This document shows, piece after piece, positions 9,781-18,153 of a stretch of 54,460 nucleotides of DNA; the first letter of the stretch is position 1; each line of letters starts with the position of its first letter. The position numbers and the translations under genes were made by a program. A model generated the notes under the pieces. It was not told the DNA's origin. It saw only the letters and a list, made by a program, of their open reading frames with translations, and ran no database searches. Origin of the DNA: Sediminibacterium sp. (GTDB taxonomy: Bacteria > Bacteroidota > Bacteroidia > Chitinophagales > Chitinophagaceae). Location of the stretch: NCBI GenBank assembly GCA_028687975.1, contig JAQTZD010000006.1, positions 13,856 to 68,315 of the forward strand, given 5' to 3'.

Positions 9781-10779
9781 TTATGTACTGTGCAGGATTC
9801 TGTGTTTCTTATTCGAAACAATATTGTCCATGGTCCAGTGGAGCCGGGTTTCGAAAGGATGCATCCGCTGCGTACAATCTGTTTTGGTGCAAATAGCACA
9901 ACTGAACTCCAGACAGCCATCTGTATGTACAAACAGCTCAATGGAATCTCCGAACCGGTTTTTAATCAGGTCAGACAAATCATCTATTTCCTGGTGTGCT
10001 TCATGGAGGTTCAGGTACCAGGGCAGGGTAAGGTGGCAGTCTATATGCAGCAACTCCCCGTATTTAATTACCCGGAGATTGTGCAGGTCGATCCATGTTG
10101 ATTTCTTATTCCGGTCCAGTTCGGTAATGAACCGGTTGAGCAATTCCATATCGGCTTCATCCATAATTCCTGCCAGGGATCTGCGGAGGATGGTATATCC
10201 GTTGTACATGATCCAGATGCTCATGGCTATCGCAATCGCCTGATCCAGCCACAACATTCCGGTGAAATAAATCAGGGTAATACCGGCCAGAACACCTATC
10301 GTGGAGTAGGTATCTATTTGTAAATGCCGGCCGCTGGATTCCAGTGCCAGTGATTTGTTTTTTCTGCCTACTTTAATGCAATAAGCGCCTGCGAGATAAT
10401 TGATGACCGCGGTAATGGCGATGAGCCAGATACCCTGATCGAGTTGTTTAACCTTCGTTTGATCCAGCAGGTTCATTACTGTTTCGTAAATGATCATGAT
10501 GCCCGCTGCAATCACGAGGCTGCCTTCCGCTGCTGCCGAAATGAATTCGGCCTTGCCATGTCCGTAGGGATGATCCTGATCTCTGGGTTTTGCAGCTACA
10601 TATAAACTGTACAGACCAATGAATCCGGCAATAATGTTCACAATACTTTCCAGCGCATCAGACAAGATGGCCAGCGAGGATGTGAGATAATAAGCGGTAA
10701 TCTTCACTACAAAGAGCACCAGGCTTAAGACGGTGATCCATTTCTGCACCCGGTAGTTCTGCAGTGGCTTATTGGTCAT
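9781..10779 (-). CDS. cation diffusion facilitator family transporter
   Basis: A 332-residue inner-membrane metal/H+ antiporter, probably exporting Zn2+, Fe2+ or Mn2+. It shows the CDF signature in TM2 (SDALESIVN), HPYGHGKAEFISA after TM3, and LDQAIAIAMS in TM5. It has about six membrane segments and a cytoplasmic C-terminal domain. The tail carries extra Cys/His residues (CLEFSCAICTKTDCTQRMHPF), a possible regulatory metal site beyond the usual domain. It lies 9 bases after osmC and in the same run as superoxide dismutase, which fits metal or redox homeostasis, though metal specificity is not determined. Confidence 0.92.
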   Translation of the reverse strand: MTNKPLQNYRVQKWITVLSLVLFVVKITAYYLTSSLAILSDALESIVNIIAGFIGLYSLYVAAKPRDQDHPYGHGKAEFISAAAEGSLVIAAGIMIIYETVMNLLDQTKVKQLDQGIWLIAITAVINYLAGAYCIKVGRKNKSLALESSGRHLQIDTYSTIGVLAGITLIYFTGMLWLDQAIAIAMSIWIMYNGYTILRRSLAGIMDEADMELLNRFITELDRNKKSTWIDLHNLRVIKYGELLHIDCHLTLPWYLNLHEAHQEIDDLSDLIKNRFGDSIELFVHTDGCLEFSCAICTKTDCTQRMHPFETRLHWTMDNIVSNKKHRILHST

Positions 10780-10788
10780 ACATTTTTT

Positions 10789-11205
10789 TTACTTACTGAT
10801 CAGCCTGGTGGTGAAGTTGATGGGGCAGTGTTTGGCCAGCATCGCAGAGATGCCGCAATACTTTTCCATAGAGAGATTCACAGCACGGGTCAGCTTGTCG
10901 TGGTCTTCCGGAGCTACATCGCAACTGTATACCAGATCGATGCTTTTGAAAACCTTAGGATGTTCATCTGTCTGTTCTGCTTCTGCGGTAATTTCCAGTT
11001 TACTGAAATTTACTTTCATCTTGGTAAGGATATCCGCCACATCCATTCCACTGCAACCGCACAAAGATCCCAACAACATTTTCTTAGGACTCATGCCACT
11101 GTCCAGCCCGCCACCCTCTTTGGTGGTATCCATTCTTACCGTATGTCCGCTGTCGGCGGTACAGTCAAAAGCCAGGGCTTCCTTCCAGGTAGTAGTTACT
11201 TTCAT
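10789..11205 (-). CDS. OsmC/Ohr family peroxidase-like protein
   Basis: A 138-residue OsmC-type protein. It has a Cys in FDCTADSG (residue 15) and the conserved helix LLGSLCGCSGMDVADIL with Cys49 and Cys51. Ohr/OsmC proteins use a pair of cysteines to reduce organic hydroperoxides, but this subgroup (YhfA-like) often has unproven activity. The ATG at 11205 overlaps the stop of the superoxide dismutase gene in an ATGA, so the two are likely translationally coupled, consistent with a joint oxidative-defence role. Confidence 0.9.
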   Translation of the reverse strand: MKVTTTWKEALAFDCTADSGHTVRMDTTKEGGGLDSGMSPKKMLLGSLCGCSGMDVADILTKMKVNFSKLEITAEAEQTDEHPKVFKSIDLVYSCDVAPEDHDKLTRAVNLSMEKYCGISAMLAKHCPINFTTRLISK

Positions 11206-11933
11206 ATATCAAATCTTGATTGTACAAATTCCCAATTGACCACGTTCCACCAGTTGTTGATGTAGTCGGGGCGTTTGTTCTGGTATTTTAAATAGTAGGC
11301 ATGCTCCCATACATCCAGCGCCAGCAGCGGCTTCCCCTTCAACGGGCTGAGGTCCATCAGGGGATTATCCTGGTTGGGGGTAGAACCTACGGCCAGTTGC
11401 TGGTCGGGGGTGATCACCAGCCAGGCCCAACCGCTTCCGAATCTGTTTTTACCAGCATCGGTGAATTGTGTTTTGAAGGCTTCAAAAGATCCGAATGAAC
11501 GGTCTATGGCTGCTGCCAGTTTACCGGTTGGTTTAGAGGAAGCGCCTCCTTTCATACACTGCCAGAATAATTCGTGGTTATAATGCCCGCCTCCGTTATT
11601 CCTCATTTTGGCAGAGTACCTGGAAATATTGCCTAATAAAGCTTCCAGAGAAACTTCGTTGGTGTTTACTTTTTCTGCTACGCAGGCTTCTCCCAGGTTC
11701 TTGGTGTAAGCCGCTGCATGTTTGGTATAGTGAATTTCCATGGTCAATGCATCAATAACAGGTTCCAACGCGGAGAAACCGTAAGGAAGCGCCTGTTGGG
11801 TATATCCTCCACCGGCCGGATTGTTGCCGGATGCAAAACCAAAGGAAGGCATCATGGATAATCCAAGGCCTGCAGCCAAACCGGCTTTGCCGGTTGTTTT
11901 GATAAAGGCCCTTCTGCTGTTATGTTGTTTCAT
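11202..11933 (-). CDS. Tat-exported Fe/Mn superoxide dismutase (Mn-type signature)
   Basis: A 243-residue enzyme converting superoxide to H2O2 and O2. The N-terminus is a twin-arginine signal (NSRRAFIKTTGKAGLAAGLG), so the enzyme should be exported folded to the periplasm. Expected metal ligands are His68 (IHYTKH), His120 (GGGHYNHELFW), Asp207 and His211 (LDVWEHAYY). The GGGH motif and the Gln in NQDNPLM (Gln188) are the pattern of Mn-type rather than Fe-type enzymes. The second-shell His that usually follows His72 is Ala73. The start at 11933 was chosen because upstream codons are not SOD-like and it begins the Tat signal. It overlaps the lptF end by 14 bases and the osmC start by 4. Confidence 0.94.
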   Translation of the reverse strand: MKQHNSRRAFIKTTGKAGLAAGLGLSMMPSFGFASGNNPAGGGYTQQALPYGFSALEPVIDALTMEIHYTKHAAAYTKNLGEACVAEKVNTNEVSLEALLGNISRYSAKMRNNGGGHYNHELFWQCMKGGASSKPTGKLAAAIDRSFGSFEAFKTQFTDAGKNRFGSGWAWLVITPDQQLAVGSTPNQDNPLMDLSPLKGKPLLALDVWEHAYYLKYQNKRPDYINNWWNVVNWEFVQSRFDI

Positions 11934-13365
11934 GTTTTTTTTTTGTTTTAAAGTTAGCAAAAAATGCACGCACCTGTTTAAAGGTTCTGTAGTAGAATTC
12001 CTGGTTAAACAACTGTGAATCATGCATGGCTTTGTAGATCAGGAATGCTCCGATGGGAATGAGCAAATAGGTAGACAACCACATGCCGTTGATGGCACTG
12101 GCCTGCCCGGATTTCACAAATTTTTCTCCGAATGTGTTGAAGAGGTGAAAAACAACAAAGAAGATAATGGCAAACACCAATGGAGTTCCCAATCCGCCTT
12201 TCCGGATAATGGAACCCAGCGGTGCTCCGATCAGAAAGAGCACCAGACAGGCAACGGACAGCGTAAACTTTCTGTGCCATTCTATTTCGTGCATGCGGAG
12301 CGATTCGGCCTTTTCGTCAAAATCCCTCGACATCATATCTACCGTACCCCGGATAGTAGCCATTTGGTTGGCTGCCGCATCGGCTATGCTTGCCTTTAAA
12401 CTGTCCGGAATCAGCTTCGCGGTTTTTACAACAGGCAGTGGTTGTTTGGCAGGCAACTTCCACCCGGTATCGGTATACCGGGCAAACCGGAGATAGGGTG
12501 AAACTTCCTTTGCAGCCCGTTTGGCATAAAAAGTATCTACATGCTTCAAAGAATCAATTGCATCGTTCAACTGACGAATGCTGAGCATTTTCGGGTCATA
12601 AAAAGCGCTGTCTCCCGTTTTGTTCATCTGGAAGCTCTTGAGGTCGAATATTTTCTTGTACTCTTTAAAGCCCATTCGGGTGAACTGTGTATTGGTAACC
12701 ACCCGCTGGCCTTTTTCTTCGTAGCGCCAGCCATTTTTCAGAATAAACTCCAGGAATCGCTTGTCTTTGGTAACCCGCATAACTCCGCTCTCTGCAATCA
12801 GGATATTGTCTTGCAGGCTGTAACCTTTTTCGAAAAGAACCACATCGTGGATCACACTGTCGTTCTTTTCTTTCTTACCCAGTTTTATAACGTAGCCATC
12901 AATCTTGTCGTAAAAAACACCTTCCTTGATATCGATGGAAGGTTTTGATACAATGATGTCGTACTTCAGTGCACTGAGTTTGAGCTGGGTTACCGGAATG
13001 ATGTTGTTGGCAAACAGAAAGGCCAACCCGCAGATGAACAGGGTAATGATGAGCAACGGACGCATGAATCGCAACAGGGGAATGCCGGCCGCTTTAATGG
13101 CTACCAGCTCAAAGGATTCACCCAGGTTCCCGAACGTCATGATCGAAGAAAACAACAATGCCAGCGGAAGCGCTGTAGGCACCCAAAACAAGGTCACCAG
13201 CCCCACCAGTTTTAAAACAGTCAGTAAATCCAGGCCCTTACCCACCAGATCGTCTATGTACAACCAGAAAAACTGCATGGTCAGTACAAAGATGGAGATC
13301 AGGAATGCAGCTATAAAAGGACCCACAAAAGAGCGGATAATCAGTATGTCCAGTTTTTTTATCAC
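11920..13365 (-). CDS. LptF/LptG family permease
   Basis: A 481-residue inner-membrane protein of the YjgP/YjgQ family, the permease half of the Lpt ABC exporter that moves lipopolysaccharide from the inner to the outer membrane. It has three N-terminal membrane helices (about residues 10-115), a large periplasmic beta-jellyroll-like region, and three C-terminal helices after about residue 375 (FLIGAPLGSIIRKGGLG is typical). The start codon is GTG at 13365, with an in-frame TAA immediately upstream, so no longer form is possible. No lptB or lptC is nearby. A TACTTTTG box at 13400-13407 could drive it. Confidence 0.9.
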   Translation of the reverse strand: MIKKLDILIIRSFVGPFIAAFLISIFVLTMQFFWLYIDDLVGKGLDLLTVLKLVGLVTLFWVPTALPLALLFSSIMTFGNLGESFELVAIKAAGIPLLRFMRPLLIITLFICGLAFLFANNIIPVTQLKLSALKYDIIVSKPSIDIKEGVFYDKIDGYVIKLGKKEKNDSVIHDVVLFEKGYSLQDNILIAESGVMRVTKDKRFLEFILKNGWRYEEKGQRVVTNTQFTRMGFKEYKKIFDLKSFQMNKTGDSAFYDPKMLSIRQLNDAIDSLKHVDTFYAKRAAKEVSPYLRFARYTDTGWKLPAKQPLPVVKTAKLIPDSLKASIADAAANQMATIRGTVDMMSRDFDEKAESLRMHEIEWHRKFTLSVACLVLFLIGAPLGSIIRKGGLGTPLVFAIIFFVVFHLFNTFGEKFVKSGQASAINGMWLSTYLLIPIGAFLIYKAMHDSQLFNQEFYYRTFKQVRAFFANFKTKKKHETT

Positions 13366-13389
13366 TTAACCTGTCTTAATATTGTTGTT

Positions 13390-14007
13390 ATGAGTGCAGC
13401 AAAAGTAACACTTTCACCAAAGGAACTGGAGTTGGTGAACAATGCAGACTGGATTTTAACAAAGAACAGGATTATTCAGAATGTTACCGACCTTTTTGGG
13501 GAAATTGGCAATACCTACCGGAGCGATGCCGGAAAATATCCCGGTTTTGCCCAATCGGGGGTGTTTAGCCTGGAGCCTAAAATATCCAGAGGCGAGCAAT
13601 ACCAGTCGCTTCCTTATGTTATGCTGGATTATCCGAGGGTTTTTACCCAGCAGGATATTATAGCCATCCGTAGTTTTTTCTGGTGGGGCAACCACTGCAG
13701 TATACAGTTGGTATTGAAAGGAAAGTACCTGGCAGCATATGGCCCTTCCATTGATCATTTTTTTCAGCTTTTTGGAAAATATGCGCCCGAAACCCGCGAC
13801 TGGTATATTGGTGTGGGAGCCGATCCCTGGCAGCATCATTTTGAGAAAGACAATTATGTGCCCATGACCGACTGGAACGGATCATCTGTTCTGGAGCTTC
13901 CCTTCCTGAAACTGGCAAAAAAAATCCCACTGCAGGAATGGGATGATATAGATCAGTTTATGATCAGGCATTTTAACCGGTTACTGGCCATGTTAACGGA
14001 GTATTAA
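13390..14007 (+). CDS. conserved hypothetical protein, 205 aa
   Basis: I do not recognise a named family. It is a soluble protein without signal peptide or membrane segment, rich in aromatic residues (SFFWWGNHCSIQL, DWYIGVGADPWQHHF). It starts at ATG 13390, 24 bases from the divergent GTG of lptF, and ends 5 bases before the stop of the convergent START-like gene. A TAATATTG box at 13377-13384 resembles the Bacteroidota -7 element and would end 5 bases before the ATG. The regular codon use and tight packing argue that it is a real gene. Confidence 0.75.
   Translation: MSAAKVTLSPKELELVNNADWILTKNRIIQNVTDLFGEIGNTYRSDAGKYPGFAQSGVFSLEPKISRGEQYQSLPYVMLDYPRVFTQQDIIAIRSFFWWGNHCSIQLVLKGKYLAAYGPSIDHFFQLFGKYAPETRDWYIGVGADPWQHHFEKDNYVPMTDWNGSSVLELPFLKLAKKIPLQEWDDIDQFMIRHFNRLLAMLTEY
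13400..13407 (-). promoter_or_regulatory. -7 box for lptF operon
   Basis: TACTTTTG on the minus strand matches the Bacteroidota -7 consensus TAnnTTTG at every fixed position. It would leave a leader of about 34 bases before the lptF GTG. No TTTG -33 element is found at the right distance, and the box lies inside the divergent coding sequence. Confidence 0.35.
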
Positions 14008-14012
14008 ACGGA

Positions 14013-14396
14013 TCAGGCACCGAGACGGTGGAAGAGTTCCTTTACCTGATAGTCCCACAACTGGCTTTGGTCTTTGATGTCGCTCTTTTCAGCGAAATCC
14101 TTGATCACCAGGATGGTTTGGTTGGAAATCTCTGTTTTTTCGATTCTGAATTCGAAGTACTCGTTCTTGTCGCTGTGCAGCCAGTGGAAACGGATGAATT
14201 TGTTTTCTTCCATGTCTACTACTTCTGCCTTATCGGGCACGCCTCCGTTCCAGGAGAAACTGAACACATTTTCCCATTCATCCACTTTATCGGCGAACCA
14301 TTCCTGTAAACCAGCTGGCGTTGCCAAAAACTCATATAAAATAACGGGAGAACATCTAACCGGAAATTCTAACGTAAATAACTGCTTTTTACTCAT
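14013..14396 (-). CDS. START-like (SRPBCC fold) domain protein
   Basis: A 127-residue soluble protein matching the Bacteroidota START-like/AHSA1-related pattern: an N-terminal strand (FTLEFPVRCSPVILYEFLATP), then GLQEWFADKV, FSWNGG, and a central FIRFHW strand. These proteins fold as a helix-grip cavity that binds a hydrophobic ligand; the ligand is unknown. It is a single gene with a well-placed promoter (TTTG-N19-TATTATTG at 14429-14459) and a leader of about 32 bases. It is divergent from the sigma-factor gene. Confidence 0.83.
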   Translation of the reverse strand: MSKKQLFTLEFPVRCSPVILYEFLATPAGLQEWFADKVDEWENVFSFSWNGGVPDKAEVVDMEENKFIRFHWLHSDKNEYFEFRIEKTEISNQTILVIKDFAEKSDIKDQSQLWDYQVKELFHRLGA

Positions 14397-14428
14397 TCAA
14401 TTTTCTTTAACCTACGATGGTATCCGTG

Positions 14429-14459
14429 CAATAATATTAAATAATACCTATCCCCCAAA
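14429..14459 (-). promoter_or_regulatory. promoter of the START-like gene
   Basis: On the minus strand TTTG (14459-14456) is followed after exactly 19 bases by TATTATTG (14436-14429). This fits the Bacteroidota -33/-7 arrangement (TTTG, N19-20, TAnnTTTG) with one mismatch in the -7 box. It lies in the 232-base divergent gap before the sigma-factor gene. Confidence 0.55.
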
Positions 14460-14628
14460 TGTTTTATCAAAAAATCGCTATTTTTTAATCAGTTGCCCAG
14501 TTTTTTACCCGGATCAATACCACTTAATGCACTGTTAGTCATTCAATTGTACGTTTTTTTTGCAAGCACTTTCAAAAGAGGTAAATTCAATACACCCAAT
14601 CTGCCCTTTAAAACTGTTTATGATGAGT

Positions 14629-15495
14629 ATGCGACAACTCAAAATAACGAAATCCATCACCAACAGAGAGTCTCAGAGTCTGGAGAAATATTTACAGGAA
14701 ATCGGGAAGGTAGATCTGATACAACCCGACGAAGAAGTGAGGCTGGCTGTTCAGATCCGGAATGGCGACCAGAAAGCTCTGGATCGGCTGGTTAAATCCA
14801 ATTTACGGTTTGTGGTTTCAGTGGCCAAGCAATACCAGAATCAGGGGCTTACTCTTTCGGACCTGATCAATGAAGGGAATCTCGGCCTGATTAAAGCCGC
14901 ACTTAGGTTTGATGAAACAAAGGGATTCAAATTCATTTCCTATGCAGTATGGTGGATTCGCCAAAGCATCCTTCAATCATTGGCCGAGCAAAGCAGAATT
15001 GTACGCCTGCCGCTGAATAAAGTTGGGCTCACCAACCGGATCAGCAGGGCTTATCAGCAACTGGAGCAGGAATTTGAACGGGAGCCCAGTACAGAAGAGC
15101 TGGCAGAGTTGCTGGATCTGCCTCCGGAGGAAATAAGCGCTACCATGAATGCCGGATTCCGTCATGTAAGCATGGATACCCCCCTGATGGATGGAGAAGG
15201 CGGTACCATCATGGATTTGATGGAAAATCCGCATGCAGTGCCCACAGATGAGCGGCTGGTGTATCATGAATCCCTGCAAAAGGAGCTGGAAAGCTGCCTG
15301 CAGTCGCTGACAGACAGGCAAAAAGCCGTACTGTGTTATTTTTTTGGAATCGGCGTAGATCATGCGCTGAGCCTGGAAGATATTGGCGTAAGGTTCAATT
15401 TAACACGGGAGCGGGTCCGGCAAATTAAAGACAAGGCGATCACCAAACTTCGTTCAGCCAAACGCAGCAATTATCTCCGCGTATACCTGGGCTAA
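14629..15495 (+). CDS. rpoD: RNA polymerase sigma factor RpoD/SigA (group 1 type)
   Basis: A 288-residue sigma-70 of the short Bacteroidota form, which lacks region 1.1 and the non-conserved region. The start at 14629 gives MRQLKITKSITNRESQS, the usual N-terminus; ATGs at 14620 and 14623 are possible. Region 1.2 (SLEKYLQEIGKVDLI), region 2 (SNLRFVVSVAKQYQ, DLINEGNLGLIKA, FISYAVWWIRQSI), region 3 and region 4 (LTRERVRQIKDKAITKLR) are all present. Region 4 has GVDHALSLEDIGVRF where HP-x-SLEDIG is common, a small deviation. It should recognise the TAnnTTTG promoters seen around the window. Some Chitinophagaceae carry more than one RpoD-like copy, so this could be a paralogue. Confidence 0.93.
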   Translation: MRQLKITKSITNRESQSLEKYLQEIGKVDLIQPDEEVRLAVQIRNGDQKALDRLVKSNLRFVVSVAKQYQNQGLTLSDLINEGNLGLIKAALRFDETKGFKFISYAVWWIRQSILQSLAEQSRIVRLPLNKVGLTNRISRAYQQLEQEFEREPSTEELAELLDLPPEEISATMNAGFRHVSMDTPLMDGEGGTIMDLMENPHAVPTDERLVYHESLQKELESCLQSLTDRQKAVLCYFFGIGVDHALSLEDIGVRFNLTRERVRQIKDKAITKLRSAKRSNYLRVYLG

Positions 15496-15525
15496 CGAAC
15501 CATGCAGATATTATAGCCAGTATAG

Positions 15526-15533
15526 TATATTTG
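15526..15533 (+). promoter_or_regulatory. -7 box upstream of ffh
   Basis: TATATTTG followed by CACC matches the Bacteroidota -7 consensus and lies 33 bases before the ffh ATG. I cannot place a convincing -33 TTTG. It sits in the 71-base gap after the sigma-factor gene. Confidence 0.42.
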
Positions 15534-15566
15534 CACCTCTTTAATTAAGCAAGGGAGAGTTTCATT

Positions 15567-16889
15567 ATGTTTCAAAGTTTATCGGAAAAACTGGAATCCG
15601 CGTTTAAGAACCTCAAAGGGGAAGCGCGGATCAATGAATTGAATATTGCCAATACGGTAAAAGATATTCGCAGGGCGTTACTGGATGCCGACGTCAATTT
15701 TAAAATTGCAAAGGAATTTACGGAGAAGGTAAAGGAAAAGGCTGTTGGTGAAAAAGTAATCAATTCGATCAGTCCGGGTCAGCTGATGACCAAGATTGTA
15801 CAGGATGAACTTACCCTGCTGATGGGCGGAAAAGAAGCTGAGTTCAACACCAGCGGCAATCCGGCTGTTATTCTGATTGCAGGTTTGCAGGGTAGTGGTA
15901 AAACCACATTTACCGGCAAGCTGGCCAATTACCTGAAAACCAAAAAAGGAAAATCCCCTCTGGTGGTGGCAGCGGATATCTATCGTCCGGCTGCGATTGA
16001 TCAGCTGACGGTACTGGCAGAGCAGATTGGGGTAAGCATTTACAGCGAACGCGAAAATAAAGATGCGGTTTCTATTGCGCAAAATGCAATCAAGGAAGCC
16101 AAGGCTACTAATAAGAATGTAGTGATCATCGATACTGCGGGCCGTTTGGCCATCGACGAAGCGATGATGACCGAAGTGGCCAATATCAAAGCAGCCGTGA
16201 GCCCTGCAGAAATTCTGTTTGTAGTGGATTCCATGACGGGTCAGGATGCAGTGAATACGGCAAAAGCGTTCAACGACCGTTTGAATTTCACCGGCGTGGT
16301 GCTGACCAAGCTGGATGGAGATACCCGTGGTGGTGCGGCGCTTTCCATCAAGTATACAGTAGATAAGCCCATCAAATTTGTAAGCAGCGGCGAAAAATTG
16401 GATACCCTGGATGTATTTTATCCTGAGCGGATGGCACAAAGGATCCTGGGTATGGGAGACATTACTTCGCTGGTAGAAAAGGCCCAGGCTCAGTTTAATG
16501 AAACCGAAGCAAAGAAACTGGAGAAGAAGATCCGGAAGAATCAGTTTGATTTCCAGGATTTCATGGACCAGTTGCAGCAGATCAAAAAAATGGGTAACCT
16601 GAAAGACCTGATGGGCATGATTCCCGGTGTTGGTAAAGCGGTAAAGGACATCGACATCAAAGACGATGCCTTCAAGGGAATTGAGGCCATGATCAGTTCC
16701 ATGACTCCTTTCGAAAGGGCCAACCCGGATTCACTGACGCAGAGCAGAAAGCTCCGGATTGCCAAAGGAAGCGGAAAAGATATTCAGGAAGTGAATGCCT
16801 TTATGAAGCAGTTCGAACAGATGAAACAGATGATGAAGATGATGAACAATATGCCCATGGGCGGCAGATTACCAGGAATGCGGCGGTAA
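15567..16889 (+). CDS. ffh: signal recognition particle protein Ffh
   Basis: A 440-residue SRP54 GTPase that binds signal sequences on nascent membrane proteins and docks to FtsY. The N domain is followed by the G domain with P-loop GLQGSGKTTFTGKLA (near residue 110), DTAGRL, and TKLDGDTRGGAAL. The C-terminal M domain has MGMIPGVGK, MTPFERANPDSL, RKLRIAKGSG, and a Met-rich end (QMMKMMNNMPMGG). Length is normal. The gene is followed by rpsP and rimM, the order found in many bacteria, with its own -7 box upstream. Confidence 0.97.
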   Translation: MFQSLSEKLESAFKNLKGEARINELNIANTVKDIRRALLDADVNFKIAKEFTEKVKEKAVGEKVINSISPGQLMTKIVQDELTLLMGGKEAEFNTSGNPAVILIAGLQGSGKTTFTGKLANYLKTKKGKSPLVVAADIYRPAAIDQLTVLAEQIGVSIYSERENKDAVSIAQNAIKEAKATNKNVVIIDTAGRLAIDEAMMTEVANIKAAVSPAEILFVVDSMTGQDAVNTAKAFNDRLNFTGVVLTKLDGDTRGGAALSIKYTVDKPIKFVSSGEKLDTLDVFYPERMAQRILGMGDITSLVEKAQAQFNETEAKKLEKKIRKNQFDFQDFMDQLQQIKKMGNLKDLMGMIPGVGKAVKDIDIKDDAFKGIEAMISSMTPFERANPDSLTQSRKLRIAKGSGKDIQEVNAFMKQFEQMKQMMKMMNNMPMGGRLPGMRR

Positions 16890-16957
16890 TACATGTTCGG
16901 ATATTTTTATATGTAAGTTGTTTTAACATAGTGATAATACTCGCAAAAGGAATCGCC

Positions 16958-16988
16958 TTTGGAATTTAAATCCAAATCTGTTACTTTC
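16958..16988 (+). promoter_or_regulatory. promoter of rpsP
   Basis: TTTG (16958-16961), 19 bases, then TTACTTTC (16981-16988). Spacing matches the Bacteroidota consensus; the -7 box keeps the central TTT but deviates at two fixed positions. It leaves a leader of about 60 bases before rpsP, long enough for regulatory structure. Confidence 0.45.
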
Positions 16989-17049
16989 GCGCTGCTGGTT
17001 TCAACCGGCACCATTAACCAATTTAATCACGCCTTATAAATTTCTATTT

Positions 17050-17529
17050 ATGGCAGTAAAAATGAGACTCCAGAGACACGGGAGTAAAAAAAGACCATTC
17101 TACTTTATCGTAGTAGCTGATGGTCGTGCACCAAGAGATGGTAAGTTCATTCAAAAGATCGGAACTTACAACCCATTAACGGTTCCTGCAACCATCCAGT
17201 TGGATCGTCAGAAAGCACTGGATTGGCTGAACAAGGGTGCTCAACCTACGGACACCGTTCGCAGAATCCTTTCATTCAAAGGCGTATTGTACCTGAAACA
17301 CCTGTTACGTGGTGTTAAATTGGGTCTGTTTGATGATGCAGCTGCAATGACCAAGTTCCAGGAATGGCACAATGAGCATGAAGCCAACATCACACGCAGA
17401 AACGAAGAGCACAAGAGCAAACAGCGTGCTAAGAAAGCATACGTTCCTGTTGTGAAGAAAGTAGAAGTGAAAGAAGAGGCACCAGCTGAAGCTGTAGCAA
17501 GTACTGAAGAAGGTACTGCAGAAGCATAA
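17050..17529 (+). CDS. rpsP: 30S ribosomal protein S16
   Basis: A 159-residue S16. The core ([20 protein letters not shown], then [13 protein letters not shown] and [12 protein letters not shown]) occupies the first 105 or so residues and binds 16S rRNA during 30S assembly. The remaining roughly 50 residues form a charged tail ([16 protein letters not shown], ending EEGTAEA), a lineage extension seen in Bacteroidota; its role is unknown. A strong intrinsic terminator follows immediately, so rpsP is probably a single-gene transcript even though rimM is next. Confidence 0.97.
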   Translation: MAVKMRLQRHGSKKRPFYFIVVADGRAPRDGKFIQKIGTYNPLTVPATIQLDRQKALDWLNKGAQPTDTVRRILSFKGVLYLKHLLRGVKLGLFDDAAAMTKFQEWHNEHEANITRRNEEHKSKQRAKKAYVPVVKKVEVKEEAPAEAVASTEEGTAEA

Positions 17530-17560
17530 GTAACATCTCTGCCTAAACAGATAGCTGAGA

Positions 17561-17589
17561 GGGTCCGGATTATCCGGACCCTTTTTTTT
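17561..17589 (+). terminator. intrinsic terminator after rpsP
   Basis: GGGTCCGG (17561-17568), loop ATTAT, CCGGACCC (17574-17581), then eight T. An 8-bp GC-rich stem with an uninterrupted T tract is a canonical Rho-independent terminator. It separates rpsP from rimM. Confidence 0.92.
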
Positions 17590-17631
17590 GTCTGTGCAAT
17601 AATGCAACAGATGCTTATTAAATTGCACCCG

Positions 17632-18153
17632 ATGAACGACTATATCAATATCGGAAAAATTGTGGCTGCTTTTGGTTTAAAGGGGGAGGTAATCCTGAAA
17701 CACTCACTCGGTAAAAAAACCAGCCTGACTGGCGTAAAAGCTTTGTTTGTAGAAGAGGTCAAGGGATCCTACCTGCCCTATTTTATAACAGCTTCCAAGG
17801 CAAAGGATCATGAGGAAATTTATGTAAAACTGGAAGGTGTTGATACCAAAGAGGCCGCCTCCCGTTTAAATACCCGGCAGGTTTGGCTGGAAGATGCAGA
17901 TTTCAGAAAGCTGGCCGGAAAGAATGCGCCCATTTCGCTGCTGGGATATGAACTGATCACCGATGAAGAAGAAAACCTGGGACCTATTGAGGAAGTGATT
18001 GAACAACCCCACCAGGTATTGCTCCGGGTAACGCTCAGCGGAAATGAGGCCCTGATTCCCCTGCATGCAGAAACCCTCGACGAAATAGATCATCCCGGAA
18101 AGAAAGTATATGTAACACTTCCCGATGGTCTGCTGGATATTTACCGTTCCTGA
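17632..18153 (+). CDS. rimM: ribosome maturation factor RimM
   Basis: A 173-residue 30S maturation factor that binds S19 and assists 16S rRNA processing. The N-terminal RimM domain begins MNDYINIGKIVAAFGLKGEV, and the PRC-barrel follows (LLGYELITDEEENLGPIEEV). ATG at 17632 is chosen because it gives the typical N-terminus; in-frame ATGs at 17602 and 17611 add only non-conserved residues. The sequence just before the ATG (TTAAATTGCACCC) resembles a -7 box and could give a leaderless mRNA. Its last 13 bases overlap the end of the convergent S41 peptidase gene. Confidence 0.93.
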   Translation: MNDYINIGKIVAAFGLKGEVILKHSLGKKTSLTGVKALFVEEVKGSYLPYFITASKAKDHEEIYVKLEGVDTKEAASRLNTRQVWLEDADFRKLAGKNAPISLLGYELITDEEENLGPIEEVIEQPHQVLLRVTLSGNEALIPLHAETLDEIDHPGKKVYVTLPDGLLDIYRS

